Origin: Heloderma charlesbogerti | Lineage: Eukaryota; Chordata; Lepidosauria; Squamata; Helodermatidae | Length of the DNA: 64,000 bases | Direction of reading: 5' to 3' | Assembly: GCA_026122225.1 (NCBI GenBank) | Contig: JANEZZ010001863.1 | Span: forward strand, 186,001-250,000 | Part shown: one piece after another, positions 41,610 through 52,675 of the stretch | Layout: each line of letters begins with the position of its first letter | Numbering within the stretch: the first letter of the stretch is position 1 | The notes under the pieces: generated by a model | The model's input: the letters and a program-made list of their open reading frames with translations, nothing else | Database searches by the model: none | Told to the model about the DNA's origin: nothing | Position numbers and translations under genes: made by a program

Positions 41610-41712
41610 ACTGGCACCCAGATCTTTTGGACTTCAACCCCTATCAACTCCAGACAGCATGGCCAGTGGCCAGAAATGCTGGGAACGGTACTGCAAAACA
41701 TCTCGGCACCTA
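41597..41712. repeat. Palindromic repeat PAL2
   Basis: AGCTTCCCCAACCTACTGGC, TTTGGACTTCAACCCC and GCTGGGAACGGTACTGC. The distal part of duplication copy A overlaps its left end. Confidence 0.7.
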
Positions 41713-42458
41713 GATTGAGCTTTCTCTCCAAACAATGGCTATGATGCCATTGTGTGACCTTCTGTAACCTGGCTATGGGCCAAGATCCACCAACTGAAGT
41801 TCACCAACAGAGAACATTGTTCTTCCACTGGCGGACTGGGATACAGCCTAAGGTCGGTTACACTAGCCTCACCGCAATGATGCTTACTTTTAAAAGAGAA
41901 GTCAGGAGACTGGCAGGGAGGGGGAGAGAAGTTGAGGAACATGTCTGCACTTCAAATCAATACCAGTTCTTTACTAGTTTGACTGGGATAACTTCCACCA
42001 AAAACCCTTGAAAAGCAAAGGTAGCCGGGTTGGCCTTGAGAAAAAAAAACCCGTATTATTAGGGCACTATTTTTGTTAGACTGACCCAATGGTTACAATG
42101 CAGCATGCAAACTTTTGAGCTCTCCAGAACTCTCCATCAAGCAAAAAAAGGGGGGCGAGGGGAGGGGAAGCTGGCTGATGATGCGGAAGCCCCAGAGTCT
42201 GCACCGCGTCAAGTTCTTAAGAGAGTGTGGGAGCTGGTGGCTGCAGACATTCAAACTGCACTCTGCTAGGTGCAGGGAAGGTTTCTGGTTGCACCTAGGA
42301 CTATCCCTGGGGCTGCTGGGATGAAGAAACGAATGAGGGTATTTTAATTCCAGAACTACCATTCTCAGAGTGCCTTAAAACAGGAAGAAGAAACTACTGT
42401 TAAGCCAGTCTGTCTGCAGTGTCGATGTGCCCCGAGGAGAGGTGCTGCTAGGCACTGA
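41713..42458. other. Intergenic, unassigned
   Basis: Part of the spacer of the 1.43-kb duplication. No gene recognised. Confidence 0.5.
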
Positions 42459-42593
42459 ACCCGCAATCCTATGCATGTTTTGGCAGATGACAGTCCTACA
42501 ACTCCCAGCATTCCCTAGCCACCATGGCTAGCTTGGGTATGCTGGGAGTTGTAGGATGTTTTTCCCTGTCTAAACATGTATAGCATTGCTCTC
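42459..42593. mobile_element. Harbinger-like palindromic MITE, longest copy
   Basis: CCGCAATCCTATGCATGTTTT, GTCCTACAACTCCCAGCATTC, then TATGCTGGGAGTTGTAGG and CCTGTCTAAACATGTATAGC. The centre, CTAGCCACCATGGCTAG, is itself a palindrome. Confidence 0.8.
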
Positions 42594-42818
42594 TAAAAGA
42601 TTCAGGCCCATAGGAAAGAAAGCTGCATAAAATGTGCACATGTTGTTTTATAGCGATATATGCATATGAAGAAAGAATGACCAGGATTTCTTTACATTTC
42701 ATGGGAGGCAAAGCCAGCTAATTAATTTGTCATCCAAATTATCTCCAAATACATTCTTCAGTTAATTTGCACTCTGCCCCAGCTCATCCCAATCCAGTGG
42801 AAAGTTTTTTCTAAGCTT

Positions 42819-43033
42819 AAAGGGAACAGAGTGAGATTATAGTGGGGCCAAAGTGCATGAGGCCTGGGTGTCTGTTGGTGCAGTTCCTCATCGGTGGCTT
42901 TTAATGTTTCCAGACCTATAACCCACCTTGAAATCCAGCCTACAAAGGGGAACCACTTTTAATTGTTTGAGCGTCTGGGTCGTTTTTCTTTATCGTCCTG
43001 TTTAGATCTATCTAGATCAGCTTTTCCCAACCT
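42819..43033. repeat. Direct duplication, copy B
   Basis: Collinear with 41386-41609. Right after it, CAGCTTTTCCCAACCTGAAGG is only the first 20 or so bp of the PAL2 copy that follows copy A. Confidence 0.85.
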
Positions 43034-43142
43034 GAAGGGAAGGGGGGGTGTACAGCATGTGAGGTGGGGGTGTTAACCCTTCCCTACCCAGCTGCAATCC
43101 CTCTTGAAATTCGCTCCCTTGCATGGCATTTAAGCTAAGCTA

Positions 43143-43169
43143 CGCAAAACAAAACAAAACAAAACAAAA
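43143..43169. repeat. (CAAAA)n microsatellite
   Basis: Five tandem AAAAC units. Confidence 0.9.
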
Positions 43170-43322
43170 ATCCATTGGCACCCATGGGTGCTCGGGGATC
43201 TGGGCAACAGACCGAGCAACATCCTGGTGCCAAGGAAGACAAAAAGCACAATCGCTATAGTGTCGATCCTATGCTGTGTCTATCCTATGGTCTGCCAGCC
43301 AGAGCAAGAGAAGCAGGGGAGG

Positions 43323-43480
43323 CAATGAAGACTGGTGTCTCCAATATTAGTGGGGCGGTGAATCCGCTCCGGGTTTCAGTCAGAACTCTAAAGCAGCTCC
43401 TTTAGAGTTCTGACTGGTTCTGACTGAAACCCGGAACAGATTCACTGCCCCACTGACATCGGAGCCACCAGCCTCTACTG
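43323..43480. mobile_element. hAT2 palindromic MITE
   Basis: 158 bp, CAATGAAGACTGGTG to GCCACCAGCCTCTACTG. Flanks AGGGGAGG and AGCAGAGG share 6 of 8. Confidence 0.82.
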
Positions 43481-43974
43481 AGCAGAGGTTTTGCAGCCTC
43501 CCTACCTCTGTTTTGCTATTTAGAGCTAGAGCAGCTCGCTCATTCACTCACCTGGGGGCAACCTCATAGAGCTTGCGGATCCACATCTCTCCATCCCCCT
43601 CCCACCAGAACGCCCTTATTCACCCTCCCCAACCTCTTCTAAGGACACTGTTGCATCCTTGGAACAGAAGCTTCTGCAGGCTTTCTGCAGTGTGTGCACA
43701 TGTGTGATGCTCTGCTCTCAAAGAAGACAAAAGAGAAGTTAAAAAATTAACACTGAGAGCCATATTGTAGGTCCAGCTTAAATGGCGAGTTCCAGGTCTG
43801 AAAAGGCTGAGGACTGCTGGCATGGAGCAATGAAAATACAAAAGGCTGTTTTACAAAATCAATGGAAGAACGACATTAAAAAATGCATATATTATTTGTG
43901 GTAAATAGCTAGGTAAAGCTATTGTTAAGCAGGTTAAGTAGCTATTTCTATATATGACTGATAGAGATATATCT
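43481..43974. other. Intergenic, unassigned
   Basis: CTCGCTCATTCACTCACCTGG and CTTGCGGATCCA near 43530-43590 resemble part of U4 at 25490-25520 (CTTGTGGATCCA). No gene seen. Confidence 0.4.
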
Positions 43975-44215
43975 GGGGAGCCAGTGCGGTGTAGCGTTGA
44001 GAGTGTTGGACTGGGTGCTGGGAGATCTGGGTTCTAGTCCCCACTCAGCCTTGGAACCTCACTGGGTGACTTTGGGCCAGTCATAGACTCTCAGCCCAAC
44101 CTACCTCACAGGGTTGTTGTTGTGAGGATAAAAATGGAGAGGAGGAAGATAATGTAAGCTGCCTTGGTTCCTTGCAAGAGGAAAAAGGCAAGATATGAAT
44201 GAAATAAATAAGTAA
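43975..44215 (+). mobile_element. tRNA-derived SINE with L2-type tail
   Basis: GGTGTAGCGTTGAGAGTG, a B-box-like GGTTCTAGTCCCC, CACTGGGTGACTTTGGGCC, CCTCACAGGGTTGTTG, then GCAAGATATGAATG and AAATAAATAAG. Same family as 39320-39579. Confidence 0.88.
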
Positions 44216-44574
44216 GAAAACACTGACAGGCACATTTACACCCCCTATTAGATAAATATAATGAGATAGAAAGTTAATCCTCCCTCTTTAGAATACATTT
44301 AGCGGTTGAATTAGAGGGCTATTTCAACCATGTGTCACTTCTGTCCTCAGTGCCTGTTGTGCTAAGAGGTGCTTATGCATGTCACCCTATATATGGGCCA
44401 AAATAAGCAGCTCACTCCATAGCATTACATCTTACACATTAATCCGTTTCATCTTTAGGGTCACTTCCAACCCAGTGACAAAGTCAGAAAGGTGAACAAT
44501 TGTAAACATCTGAATGCATGCCAATCCCACCCAATCAAGGAGAAGACAAGGATTAAACTTTTGAAAAGCAAACA
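44216..44574. other. Intergenic, unassigned
   Basis: No feature recognised. Confidence 0.5.
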
Positions 44575-44943
44575 GCCAGTGTTTCTAGGAAGCATGATGT
44601 AGTAGTAATGGGGGACTTCAATTTCCCTGATATTTGTTGGGAGACAAATTCTGCAAAACATGGCCCCTCCAGGAAATTCCTGACTTGTGTGGCGGATAAC
44701 TTCCTCCTATAGAAAGTAGAGGTAGGAACTAGAGGATCGGCTATCCTTGACTTGATCCTAACCAACAGAGATGACTTAATGGATAAAGTAGCAGTTATGG
44801 GAACACTGGGGGAAAGCGACCATGTTGTACTTGAGTTCTTGGTTCTAAGGGAAGCAAAAGCCGAGTGTAGTCAAACATGTACCCTGGATTTTAGGAAAGC
44901 TGATTTTAATACACTCAGAACAATGATAAGTAAGGGCTGGGGA
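44575..44943 (+). pseudogene. CR1 endonuclease-domain fragment
   Basis: Reads [15 protein letters not shown], then SAILDLILTNRDDL and GESDHVVLEF: the C-terminal half of the CR1 apurinic-like endonuclease, with its GDFN and SDH catalytic motifs. An in-frame TAG interrupts it near 44710. It stops within TLRTMISK and is joined directly to L2-like endonuclease sequence. Confidence 0.88.
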
Positions 44944-44956
44944 TCGGGGAGGGGGA

Positions 44957-45652
44957 GTGGCTGTTATCTACCAGGAGTCCTTGGTCTTCACCAGACCGCC
45001 TCTCCGGGAGACCAAGGTTGCTGAGTGCATGTACTGGAGGTTGGGCCCAAAGGGCAGTCCGGGGATTCTGCTTGTGTACTGCCCACCCCACTGCACGACT
45101 GACTCCTTGGCCAAGGTGCTTGAGGTGGTCTCTGATGTGCGTGTGCAGTCCCCTAACTTATTGGTGTCGGGGGACTTCAATGTACATTCAGAGGCCGTCC
45201 TCACGGGGGCACCTTGGGACTTCATGGAGACCATGGCTTCCTGGGAGCTGCACCCTATTCCAACTGGGCCCACCCATGTAGCCGGTCATGCGCTAGACCC
45301 TGGGTTTGTTTCTGGAGAAGCGGGGCATGATCTGGAAGTCGGGGGTATATCCACCACCACTCTGTTATGGTCAGATCACTATCTGGTGACATTGGACTTC
45401 TCGGTTCCACAACCCCTCCGCAGGGGTGGAGGACCCATTAAAATGGTCCACCCCAGGCATCTTATGGATCCAAATGGATTCCTAAATGTGCTTGGCGATT
45501 CTCTGGAGCACGCCAATGGCCACTCAGTCGAGACCCTGGTAGGTGGCTGGAATGCCGCAATCACTGGGGTGTTAGATCGGGTGGCTCTGAAACGCCCTCT
45601 CCCCCTGAACAGAGCTCGGCAGCATGGTTCAATCCATGGTTACGAGCTCTGA
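44957..45652 (+). pseudogene. L2-like LINE endonuclease fragment
   Basis: A 231-codon frame with endonuclease motifs: LLVYCPP near 35, LLVSGDFNVH around 67-76, HALDPGFVS around 108-116 and WSDHYLVTLDF around 137-147. The N-terminal catalytic Asn/Glu region is missing through truncation. The frame ends at a TGA before the linker region, which continues in another frame at 45661-46014 (RRLFQVVRSL, ALARHFADKIDQIR). Confidence 0.88.
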
Positions 45653-46387
45653 AACAGGAGGTGAGACGGCTAGAGCACCGGTGGCGGAAGTCTCGCTCCA
45701 AAGACGATCAGACACGGGCTAGAGCTGTATCTTCAGCCTATCACGTGGCAGTGAAGACAGCGATAAAGGAATATTATGCTGCCTCTATCGTGTCCGCAGA
45801 GTGCTGTCCCAGGAGGCTGTTCCAAGTGGTCCGGAGCCTGGTCGGTCCTGTGGCTCCGGAACCACTGGAGCATTCTAAGGCCTCCTGTGAGGCCTTGGCA
45901 AGGCACTTTGCAGATAAAATTGATCAGATTAGGAGTGTTATTCCGTGTGCCATGGATATAGTTAGTGAGCAAGAGGCGGTCTGTGGCAAGCCGGTTTTGT
46001 GGGATTGGTTCTAGCTTCTTCCTTCTGATGAAGTGGACAAGGTGCTTTCATCTGTAAGGCCAACCACCTGCTTACTTGATCCCTGCCCATCTTGGCTCAT
46101 TATGAGCTGCAGAGAGAGGCTGCGTGAGGGGATCAGGGTGGTGGTGAACCCTTGAGGAGGGAGTGATGCCATCAGCTCTAAAGGAAGCAGTGATAACACC
46201 ACTTTTTTAAAAGCCCTCCTTGGATCCCCAAGTTCTGAACAACTTTCGCCCAGTCTCGAATCTGCCATTTTTAAGCAAGGTGATTGAGCGGGTGGTGGCG
46301 ATGCAGTTGAAGGCACACTTGGAAAGAGCTGATTAACTAGATCCATTTCAGTCGGGCTTCAGGCATGGGCATGGGACAGAAACAGCC

Positions 46388-47572
46388 TTGGTTGCCTTGG
46401 TGGATGATATGAGGAGAGCTCTGGATAGGGGTGAATGCTCCTTCGTTGTTCACCTCAACCTCTCAGCAGCTTTTGATACCATTGACCACGGTATCCTCCT
46501 GGACCGCCAGGAGGGGTTGGGCATTGGAGACACTGTATTACGATGGTTCCGGTCCTTCCTCTCTGGCAGGTACCAGAGGGTAGCTCTGGGAGAGGAGGTT
46601 TCAGACCCGTGGCCGCTCACTTGTGGGGTGCCACAGGTTTCCAGCCTCTCCTCGATGCTATTTAACATCTATGTGGAGCCGCTGGGGGCTATCATCAGGA
46701 GGTTTGGGGTGCGGTGTCATCAATATGTGGATGACACGCAGCTCTACCTCTTGTTCAAATCTTCACCAAGGTTGGCCGTAGAATCCCTGTCCAGATGTCT
46801 GGAGATGGTGAGTGGCTGGATGGGGAGGAATAAGCTGAAGCTGAACCCTGACAAGACCAAGGTACTTTTGGTGGGAGACAAGAGGAGGTTGGGGGATGTT
46901 GACCTGGTGTTGAATGGGGTACGGCTACCCTTGAAAGACCAGGTCCGCAGCCTGGGGGTCATTTTAGACTCCCAGCTGTCCATGGAGGCTCAAGTGTCAG
47001 CCGTGAGCCGGACAGCGTTGTACCAACTCCATCTGACACGGCAGCTGCGCCCCTTCCTTCCCAGCCATCTGCTCCCATCGGTAGTACATGCCCTGGTCTC
47101 CTCTCGTTTAGACTACTGTAATGCGCTCTATGTGGGGTTACCGTTGAAGACAGTTCGGAAGCTGCAGCTGGTGCAGAGCGTGGCGGCTCACCTGATTAAA
47201 GGCAGCCACCGGCAAGATCACATCACTCCAGTGCTAAAGGAGTTGCACTGGTTACCAGTTGTTTTCTGGGCCAAATTCAAGGTGTTGGTTTTGACCTTTA
47301 AAACCCTATGTGTTTCTGGCCCAGCCTATCTTAAGGAGCGCCTCCAGCAACACCAGACAGGCCACTCAACAAGATCAGCCTCGGATGGCCTTCTCTCTGT
47401 CCCATCAGCCAGGACAGCTAGACTGGTGGGGACAAGGGAGAGGGCCTTTTCTGTGGTGGCCCCCACTCTGTGGAACTCCCTCCCTAGGGAACTCCGCCAT
47501 TCCCCCTCTTTAATGAGCTTCCACCGTGCATTAAAAACTTGGTTGTTCAGGCAGGCATTTGGGGTGGGTTAG
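46388..47572 (+). pseudogene. L2-like LINE reverse transcriptase
   Basis: A 394-codon frame covering RT domains 2 onward: LNLSAAFDTIDHGILL around 24-39, LTCGVPQVSSLSSMLF around 77-92 (usual PQGS reads PQVS), the catalytic YVDD around 113-116, LNPDKTKVLL around 152-161 and LGVILDSQLSME around 189-200. The C-terminal L2 signature HWLPV, FSVVAPTLWNSLPRELR and LKTWLFRQAF follows. RT motifs 0-1 upstream are broken by stops, so the element is dead. Confidence 0.93.
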
Positions 47573-47708
47573 GGTATTTTTAGAAATATGATGTTTTTAA
47601 TGTAGAATTGTATTGTTTTAAACTGTTTCTATTGTTGTACATCGCCCAGAGTGGCTGGGTGACCAGCCAGATGGGCGATTGATAAATGTAATAAATAAAT
47701 AAATAAAT

Positions 47709-49134
47709 ATTCGGATTTTTTTATGGGAGACAGTTTTGTTACATCCAATCTTTACATGTTTTGTGGATTGTCGGGCGTCTTTCGTTCCATCATCCACTCA
47801 TTGATGGAATCGGATTTTTGTAGGAGAATTTCTACTCACACTACTTTGCATGTGCACTAATGCACACTTGCGCAGATGAGCTAATCCACATTAACTAATG
47901 CGCATTTGCAGAGATTTCTCCAAAAGTGTGTGGGTGGACTGAAAAATGCGGAAACCCCCCACAAATCTGCATTTTCACACTTTAGTCTATGGGGGAAAAT
48001 GCACATATTTGCTGGCTAAATTTGTGTACAATTCCCAGAAAGTTAAAAAAGAAATGGCCCAGAAGTCTGCACAATCCAAATGACTTAGAAAAAGACAGTC
48101 TACTGCAGAATCCATGGGTTGGATTCAGAGAAACCTGAACTCATTTGAAACGGTTGCGGATTTTCCTGAGATCCCCTGGAGATAATGACTCCGCAAATCA
48201 TAGAACAGTAGGGTTGGAAGGGGCCTACTAGGCCATCGAGTCCAGCCCCCTGCTCAATGCAGGTTTTGCATCTTAGGATCTTAGGAAGAAATGACTGAAA
48301 AGGCCCTCAGTTGTGATTCTCAACACTAGGGAGCTATCAACTGAGAGCTGATTGTGGTGAAGTTGCTGGAGCAGTAAACATGGACCGGGGAGATGGGTTC
48401 AAAGCCCTTCGGCTGTAAGGCTGGCCAGGTGAGAGGACTTTCTGCAAGGCTGCAAGTCACGGCCTCTTAGCTGAGCCTTCCTCAGAAGGTTATAAAGAGC
48501 CCTGCTGTTTAGATGAGGCACCCACCTGGTCCAGCCCCCTCTTTCCAAGAGGGGTGAGCCAAATGCTCCTGGGAATCAGGCTTCATGGTGCCCTAGTGCC
48601 GATATAGCAGGCGTGGATAACTTTGGAGGGTCAGGGGTGGGACACATTGCACCCCCAGAACCCTCTGGAGGCTGCACCTGAAGTGGATTTGCAGCTGCAT
48701 TCCTGCTGATTCTGCCGAGAAGCAAGGCGCGCACCGTTTGGTGGGCTGGAGGGGGTGCAATTCTGCCGAGAAACCGGGTGTGCAATTGCTGCAGATAGTT
48801 CTCTGCAGATGATGCTGGGAAGCAAGGTGTGCAGAGAGCGGCACTTGCCAGGCTGCGGGGAGCGCGATTCTCCTGGGAATCCGGTGGTGCAGCTGTGAGG
48901 GCGGTCGCCCAGTGGGGGCAGGGGACTCAGTGGGGGCCACTGAAGTCCCCCTGGGGGCCCACCTGCAGCTTGATTGTGCATTGTGAGAATAAGACAAGGG
49001 TGATTCTGTGCACATACGCACATTTTTGAATTTCTGATGTTGTAAACCTGCCCTGAGTGCTCTCCGAGCAGACGAGCGGGGTAACACTAACAAATCAGTT
49101 GAACGGATCAATCTTCACAGCATCTAAATTTGTT
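47709..49134. other. Intergenic; CR1 tip and unassigned repeats
   Basis: A reversed CR1 tip lies at 48197-48262 (ATCATAGAACAGTAGGGTTGG). From 47760 to 48180 are words such as GCACTAATGCACACTTGCG and its near-complement, giving weak hairpins. From 48605 to 48960 there is a GC-rich block with repeated TCTGCCGAGAA(G/A)C units. No host gene recognised. Confidence 0.55.
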
Positions 49135-49330
49135 GGTTTGTTTATTTCTTTATTTATTGTATTTTTATCTCGCTCCTCAGCCCCAAAAGGCTCCTGGAGC
49201 ATCTTACAATCAATGAACAAAGAAGACAGTCCCAGCCCGCAGGCTTACAATCTAAAGAAGACACCACACACAAGGAAAAGGCAATGGGGAGGGGAGAAAA
49301 AAGAATTAGGTAGACTGTCAGCAGAGCTGG
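49135..49330 (-). mobile_element. L2-like LINE 3' tail
   Basis: TTTATTTCTTTATTTATTG, TTTTTATCTCGCTCCTCAG and CATCTTACAATCAATGAAC; the reverse of an L2-type 3' end. Confidence 0.6.
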
Positions 49331-49995
49331 TGGGATGGCCCCGTTCCCCCTCTCATCTCCAAAAGGAGGGGCAGTCCAACTGGAGCAGGCCCTGATGTTC
49401 CCTTTGCCTGCTCCCTCGCTCCTTCTCCAAGTTTCATCCTTGAAAGCCCTGCCTTTGGGGATTTGGATGTCAGCAGGTAAATGCAGGCCAATAAAACTGA
49501 CATTGAGTGTGAATATGAATTGCTCATGTGAATGAGACACCCCTTTTCTTTTAAGGTTGCCAATTTGGTGATCTTCAGTCAGGCATGCAGGTCAGTACCA
49601 GTCAGTGCTGGTACAAACTAGCACAAATCCAACGTATCAATCCAACACATAAGCCACAAGGGCTTATGTGACTCATAACCGCATGGTGGCAACAACTTTG
49701 GGATTGCACAAAGAACCTGCCTGATGCCAGTTCCAGTAATGAGCAAACAGAGGAGGCCACGCGGCGTTGCGGTTGGGGATCTTTCAACAGCCCAAGCTAG
49801 GCGGCTCCCTCTTCCTGCTGGTGCTCTGGAGACTTTGGCGGCACAGACCGCTCTTGAGTCAGTCCCCTCCGGCAAACTGCAGGAATTATTTGGGGTCTCC
49901 CAGACTAGACATTTGAGACTCTGTTGGTCTTCTCTTTCACAGCCCTGTGCAAATTAGATGTTTTTGGCATTCGGCATTGAGCCATAGGTAGATGG
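49331..49995. other. Intergenic, unassigned
   Basis: No conserved frame or recognised repeat. Confidence 0.5.
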
Positions 49996-50180
49996 CAGCG
50001 AAGGCTGGTGGCTCCCATGTCAGCGGGGTGGTGAATTCCCTCCGGGTTTCAGTCAGAACCAGTCAGAACTCTAAAGGAGCTTTGCACCTTGGACAGCTCC
50101 TTTAGAGTTCTGACTGGCTCTGACTGAAACCCGGAGCGGATTCACTGCCCCACTGACATCGGAGCCACCAGGCTCCACAA
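49996..50180. mobile_element. hAT2 palindromic MITE
   Basis: 185 bp, CAGCGAAGGCTGGTGGCTC to GGAGCCACCAGGCTCCACA. Flanks GTAGATGG and GTAGTTGG match 7 of 8. Confidence 0.88.
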
Positions 50181-50780
50181 GTAGTTGGTTCTTCTGTTGC
50201 AAATTAGCGCTGGGCTGAAAATTCCTCCCACATTTTTTTTACCGTTCTCATTCAATTTGATAAAAAAGAAACTGTTTTTGAAAAGCAATTCAAAGGAGGA
50301 GAAATTTCGGAGAAATTCTGATGGGTTGGGCTTGAGGTTCTTGTGCTTACCTTACTTGTGAGGTGGCTGAGGAGTGTGCCTGAGTGTCCCGTCTGTTGTT
50401 GTACAGTCATCTCTGTGGCAGCGTGTAGCCTCCTCGGCTTCCCGCGCTTCAGTTAAAGCCATCATGAGGAAGACATCGTGAGTCGATTCCTCCCATGGGG
50501 CTCTTTCAGTTCAGGAAGTGCAGGTGGCCTGGGAGGCTGCAGAGCAACAGAAAGATGTGCAAGAGAGAGAGAGAAAACACACACAGCACCCTCGGCCACC
50601 TCGCAGGGATTAGGTAAGCTCAAACATACCACCAAAAGAAATTCAAAATTCTGCCTCAGAACAGTGGAAGCCTCAACACAGTTGATGCTGTTGCCCCCTA
50701 CAGAATCAGTGCAATAAACCAAAAACCATTAGGAAGAAAGAAAAAAACCTGTACTACAACCCCTGCCAATAGTGAGACCT
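50181..50780. other. Intergenic, unassigned
   Basis: No conserved frame or recognised repeat. Confidence 0.5.
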
Positions 50781-50859
50781 TTGTAACCTTTGTAAACCAC
50801 CCAGAGAGCTTCAGTTATGGGGCAGTACAGAAATGAAGATGATGATGAAGATGATGATG

Positions 50860-50910
<51 letters not shown>

Positions 50911-50912
50911 GT
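50781..50912 (+). repeat. L2-type tail plus (GAT)n(AAT)n microsatellite
   Basis: TTTGTAAACCACCCAGAGAGC, then GGGCAGTACAGAAATGA and tandem GAT (50838-50860) and AAT (50861-50910). Confidence 0.85.
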
Positions 50913-51292
50913 GAGCCCTATGTATGAGAAACTGTGGTGCTGGAGAAGACTCTTACGAGTCCCCTGGACTGCAAGGAGGTCAAATCAGTCCATCCTAAAG
51001 GAAATCAACCCTGAGTGCTCATTGGAAGGACAGATACTGAAGCTGAAGCTCAAATATTTTGGCCGCCTAATGCGAAGAGAAAACTCCCTGGAAAAGACCC
51101 TGACGCTGGGAAAGACTGAAGGCAAAAGGAGAAGGGGACGGCAGAGGATGAGATGGCTGGATAGCATCACCGATGCAATGAATATGAACTTGAGCACGCT
51201 CCGGGAGAGAGCGCAGGACAGGAAGGCCTGGCGTGCTATGGTCCATGGGGTCACGAAGAGTTGGACACGACTGAACGACTGAACAACAACAA
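50913..51292 (+). mobile_element. BovB (RTE) LINE 3' end
   Basis: An open frame to TAG/TGA near 51283 encodes the BovB ORF2 C-terminus: KLWCWRRLLRVPWTARRSNQ, ILKLKLKYFGRLMRRENSLE, GKRRRGRQRMRWLDSI and RKAWRAMVHGVTKSWTRL. The extreme 3' end is GGACACGACTGAACGACTG. 5'-truncated and inserted into an (AAT)n tract. Confidence 0.93.
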
Positions 51293-52552
51293 GGAGAAAT
51301 TTGGTGAAATTGTCCCCCCAGTTTCTCTGCCCACAAATACAAATAGGCTGGAGAATTTTGAGAGGCCATTTGTGCACAGCTCTGCCGCAATTTTTTTCCG
51401 CTACATAGGTCACAGCTGGGGGACACTGCTTTGGAATTCTCTCCATGTTGGAAATGAATGAATGAATGCCCCACAAATAGAAAACTAACACATCAAGAAG
51501 AAGGTTTCTGGCTCTTTGCTTACTGTGCTGGCTTTCTATTTGCAGGGAGTTTTTGATGTAGGGGAGCACTGAAAAATACGATCCCCCTACCCGTCCTCTG
51601 AAGTAGGCCGTTTTGCCACCTTGTTCTGCAGTGGCGGTAGACGCTGTAGTCTGTGGCTATAGCAGCAGGACTCGTGTCAGCTGGGATCACATCACTTATT
51701 TAGTTGCTGCACTAAAACAAATAACAGGAGTGTGCAGTGAAGCAACAGCGTGATCCCGCCCGCATACACTGTCAGTGGGAGAAGTGCTAAATCTTGAAGC
51801 CCGATGACTTGCTGAAGATCAAAGTGCAAGATCCAGGCAGCGTACAAACCTACGGCACTAAGAATGCTAAACAGCTGACAGTGAAAGCTGAAAGAAAAGG
51901 ATGGTGCCATCCTGAAAGAAAAGGAAAAGGGACGGACCTTCAGTAACGGAAGCAAATCAAGTCTGGCTGCTTAATCTGTGCTCTCTTTTTTTCAAGGGCC
52001 ATAAACAGAAATTACACCCCAGTTGCTGGCGGCGATGGCCTCGTATGCCCTCTCGGCCGAGTATCATCCGGTGTTTCTGTACCTCAGTTGCATTACAGAT
52101 TACAGACCGATGGCTTGACGCTGGGATCTCTATCGCCCCAGCTGGGCGTCAGGGGGAACGTGGGGTTGCCAGCAGTGTAGCTGCAACTTCTGAAGGGCAC
52201 GTGCTCATCCTGACAGTCCACAGAGCCCACATCCCCAGAAAAGCCCCACGATGCAGGCCGCTGGGCTGATCCATATCAACAAACCAGTCCTAGCAGTTTC
52301 ATCTCCACCAGGAGCAGCTCTTTTGTAAAGCGAATGGTCCTTCAGGGGCAATTCAAGGCCATGCCGCCGCCAAATACTTTGTACTGCAACAACAAGGGTT
52401 GCTCACAGTAATACATTGGTGCTGGGAAAATCCATTTCTCCTCCAGCTACTGGGAGGATTGCAGTTAAGATCAGAGGGAAACCGGGAAGGCTTAAGGGGG
52501 CGCGGGGTGGTGGCAGTGGCAGATGATGCAATCCTTTCTCTTCCCAATAAGA
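51293..52552. other. Intergenic, unassigned
   Basis: No conserved frame. GATGGTGCCATCCTGAAAG-type repeats near 51900 are short. No gene recognised. Confidence 0.45.
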
Positions 52553-52675
52553 CAGCCTTCCCCAAATCCGGCGCCCTCTGGGCGTGTTGGACTACAACTC
52601 CCATCACCCCATCGCTTAGGAACGATGAGAGTTGTAGTCCAACACATCTGGAGGGCGCCAGGTTGTGGAAGGCTG
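52553..52675. repeat. Palindromic repeat PAL2, well preserved
   Basis: AGCCTTCCCCAAATCCGGCGC, GTTGGACTACAACTCCCATC; inverse GAGAGTTGTAGTCCAACAC and GGAGGGCGCCAGGTTG. Confidence 0.9.

Larger units (their letters stand above)
44944..47708 (+). mobile_element. L2-like LINE, 5'-truncated, 2.8 kb
   Basis: It runs from mid-endonuclease through linker and reverse transcriptase to a 3' UTR with CATCGCCCAGAGTGGCTGG and an (AATA)n tail at 47690-47708. Frames shift between 45652, 45661 and 46388, and stops occur near 46160 and 46335. It is by far the longest L2-like copy in the window. Confidence 0.9.

Noticed and set aside
45661..46014. A 117-codon open frame as an independent gene
   Set aside because: It is the linker region of the L2-like LINE in a shifted frame.
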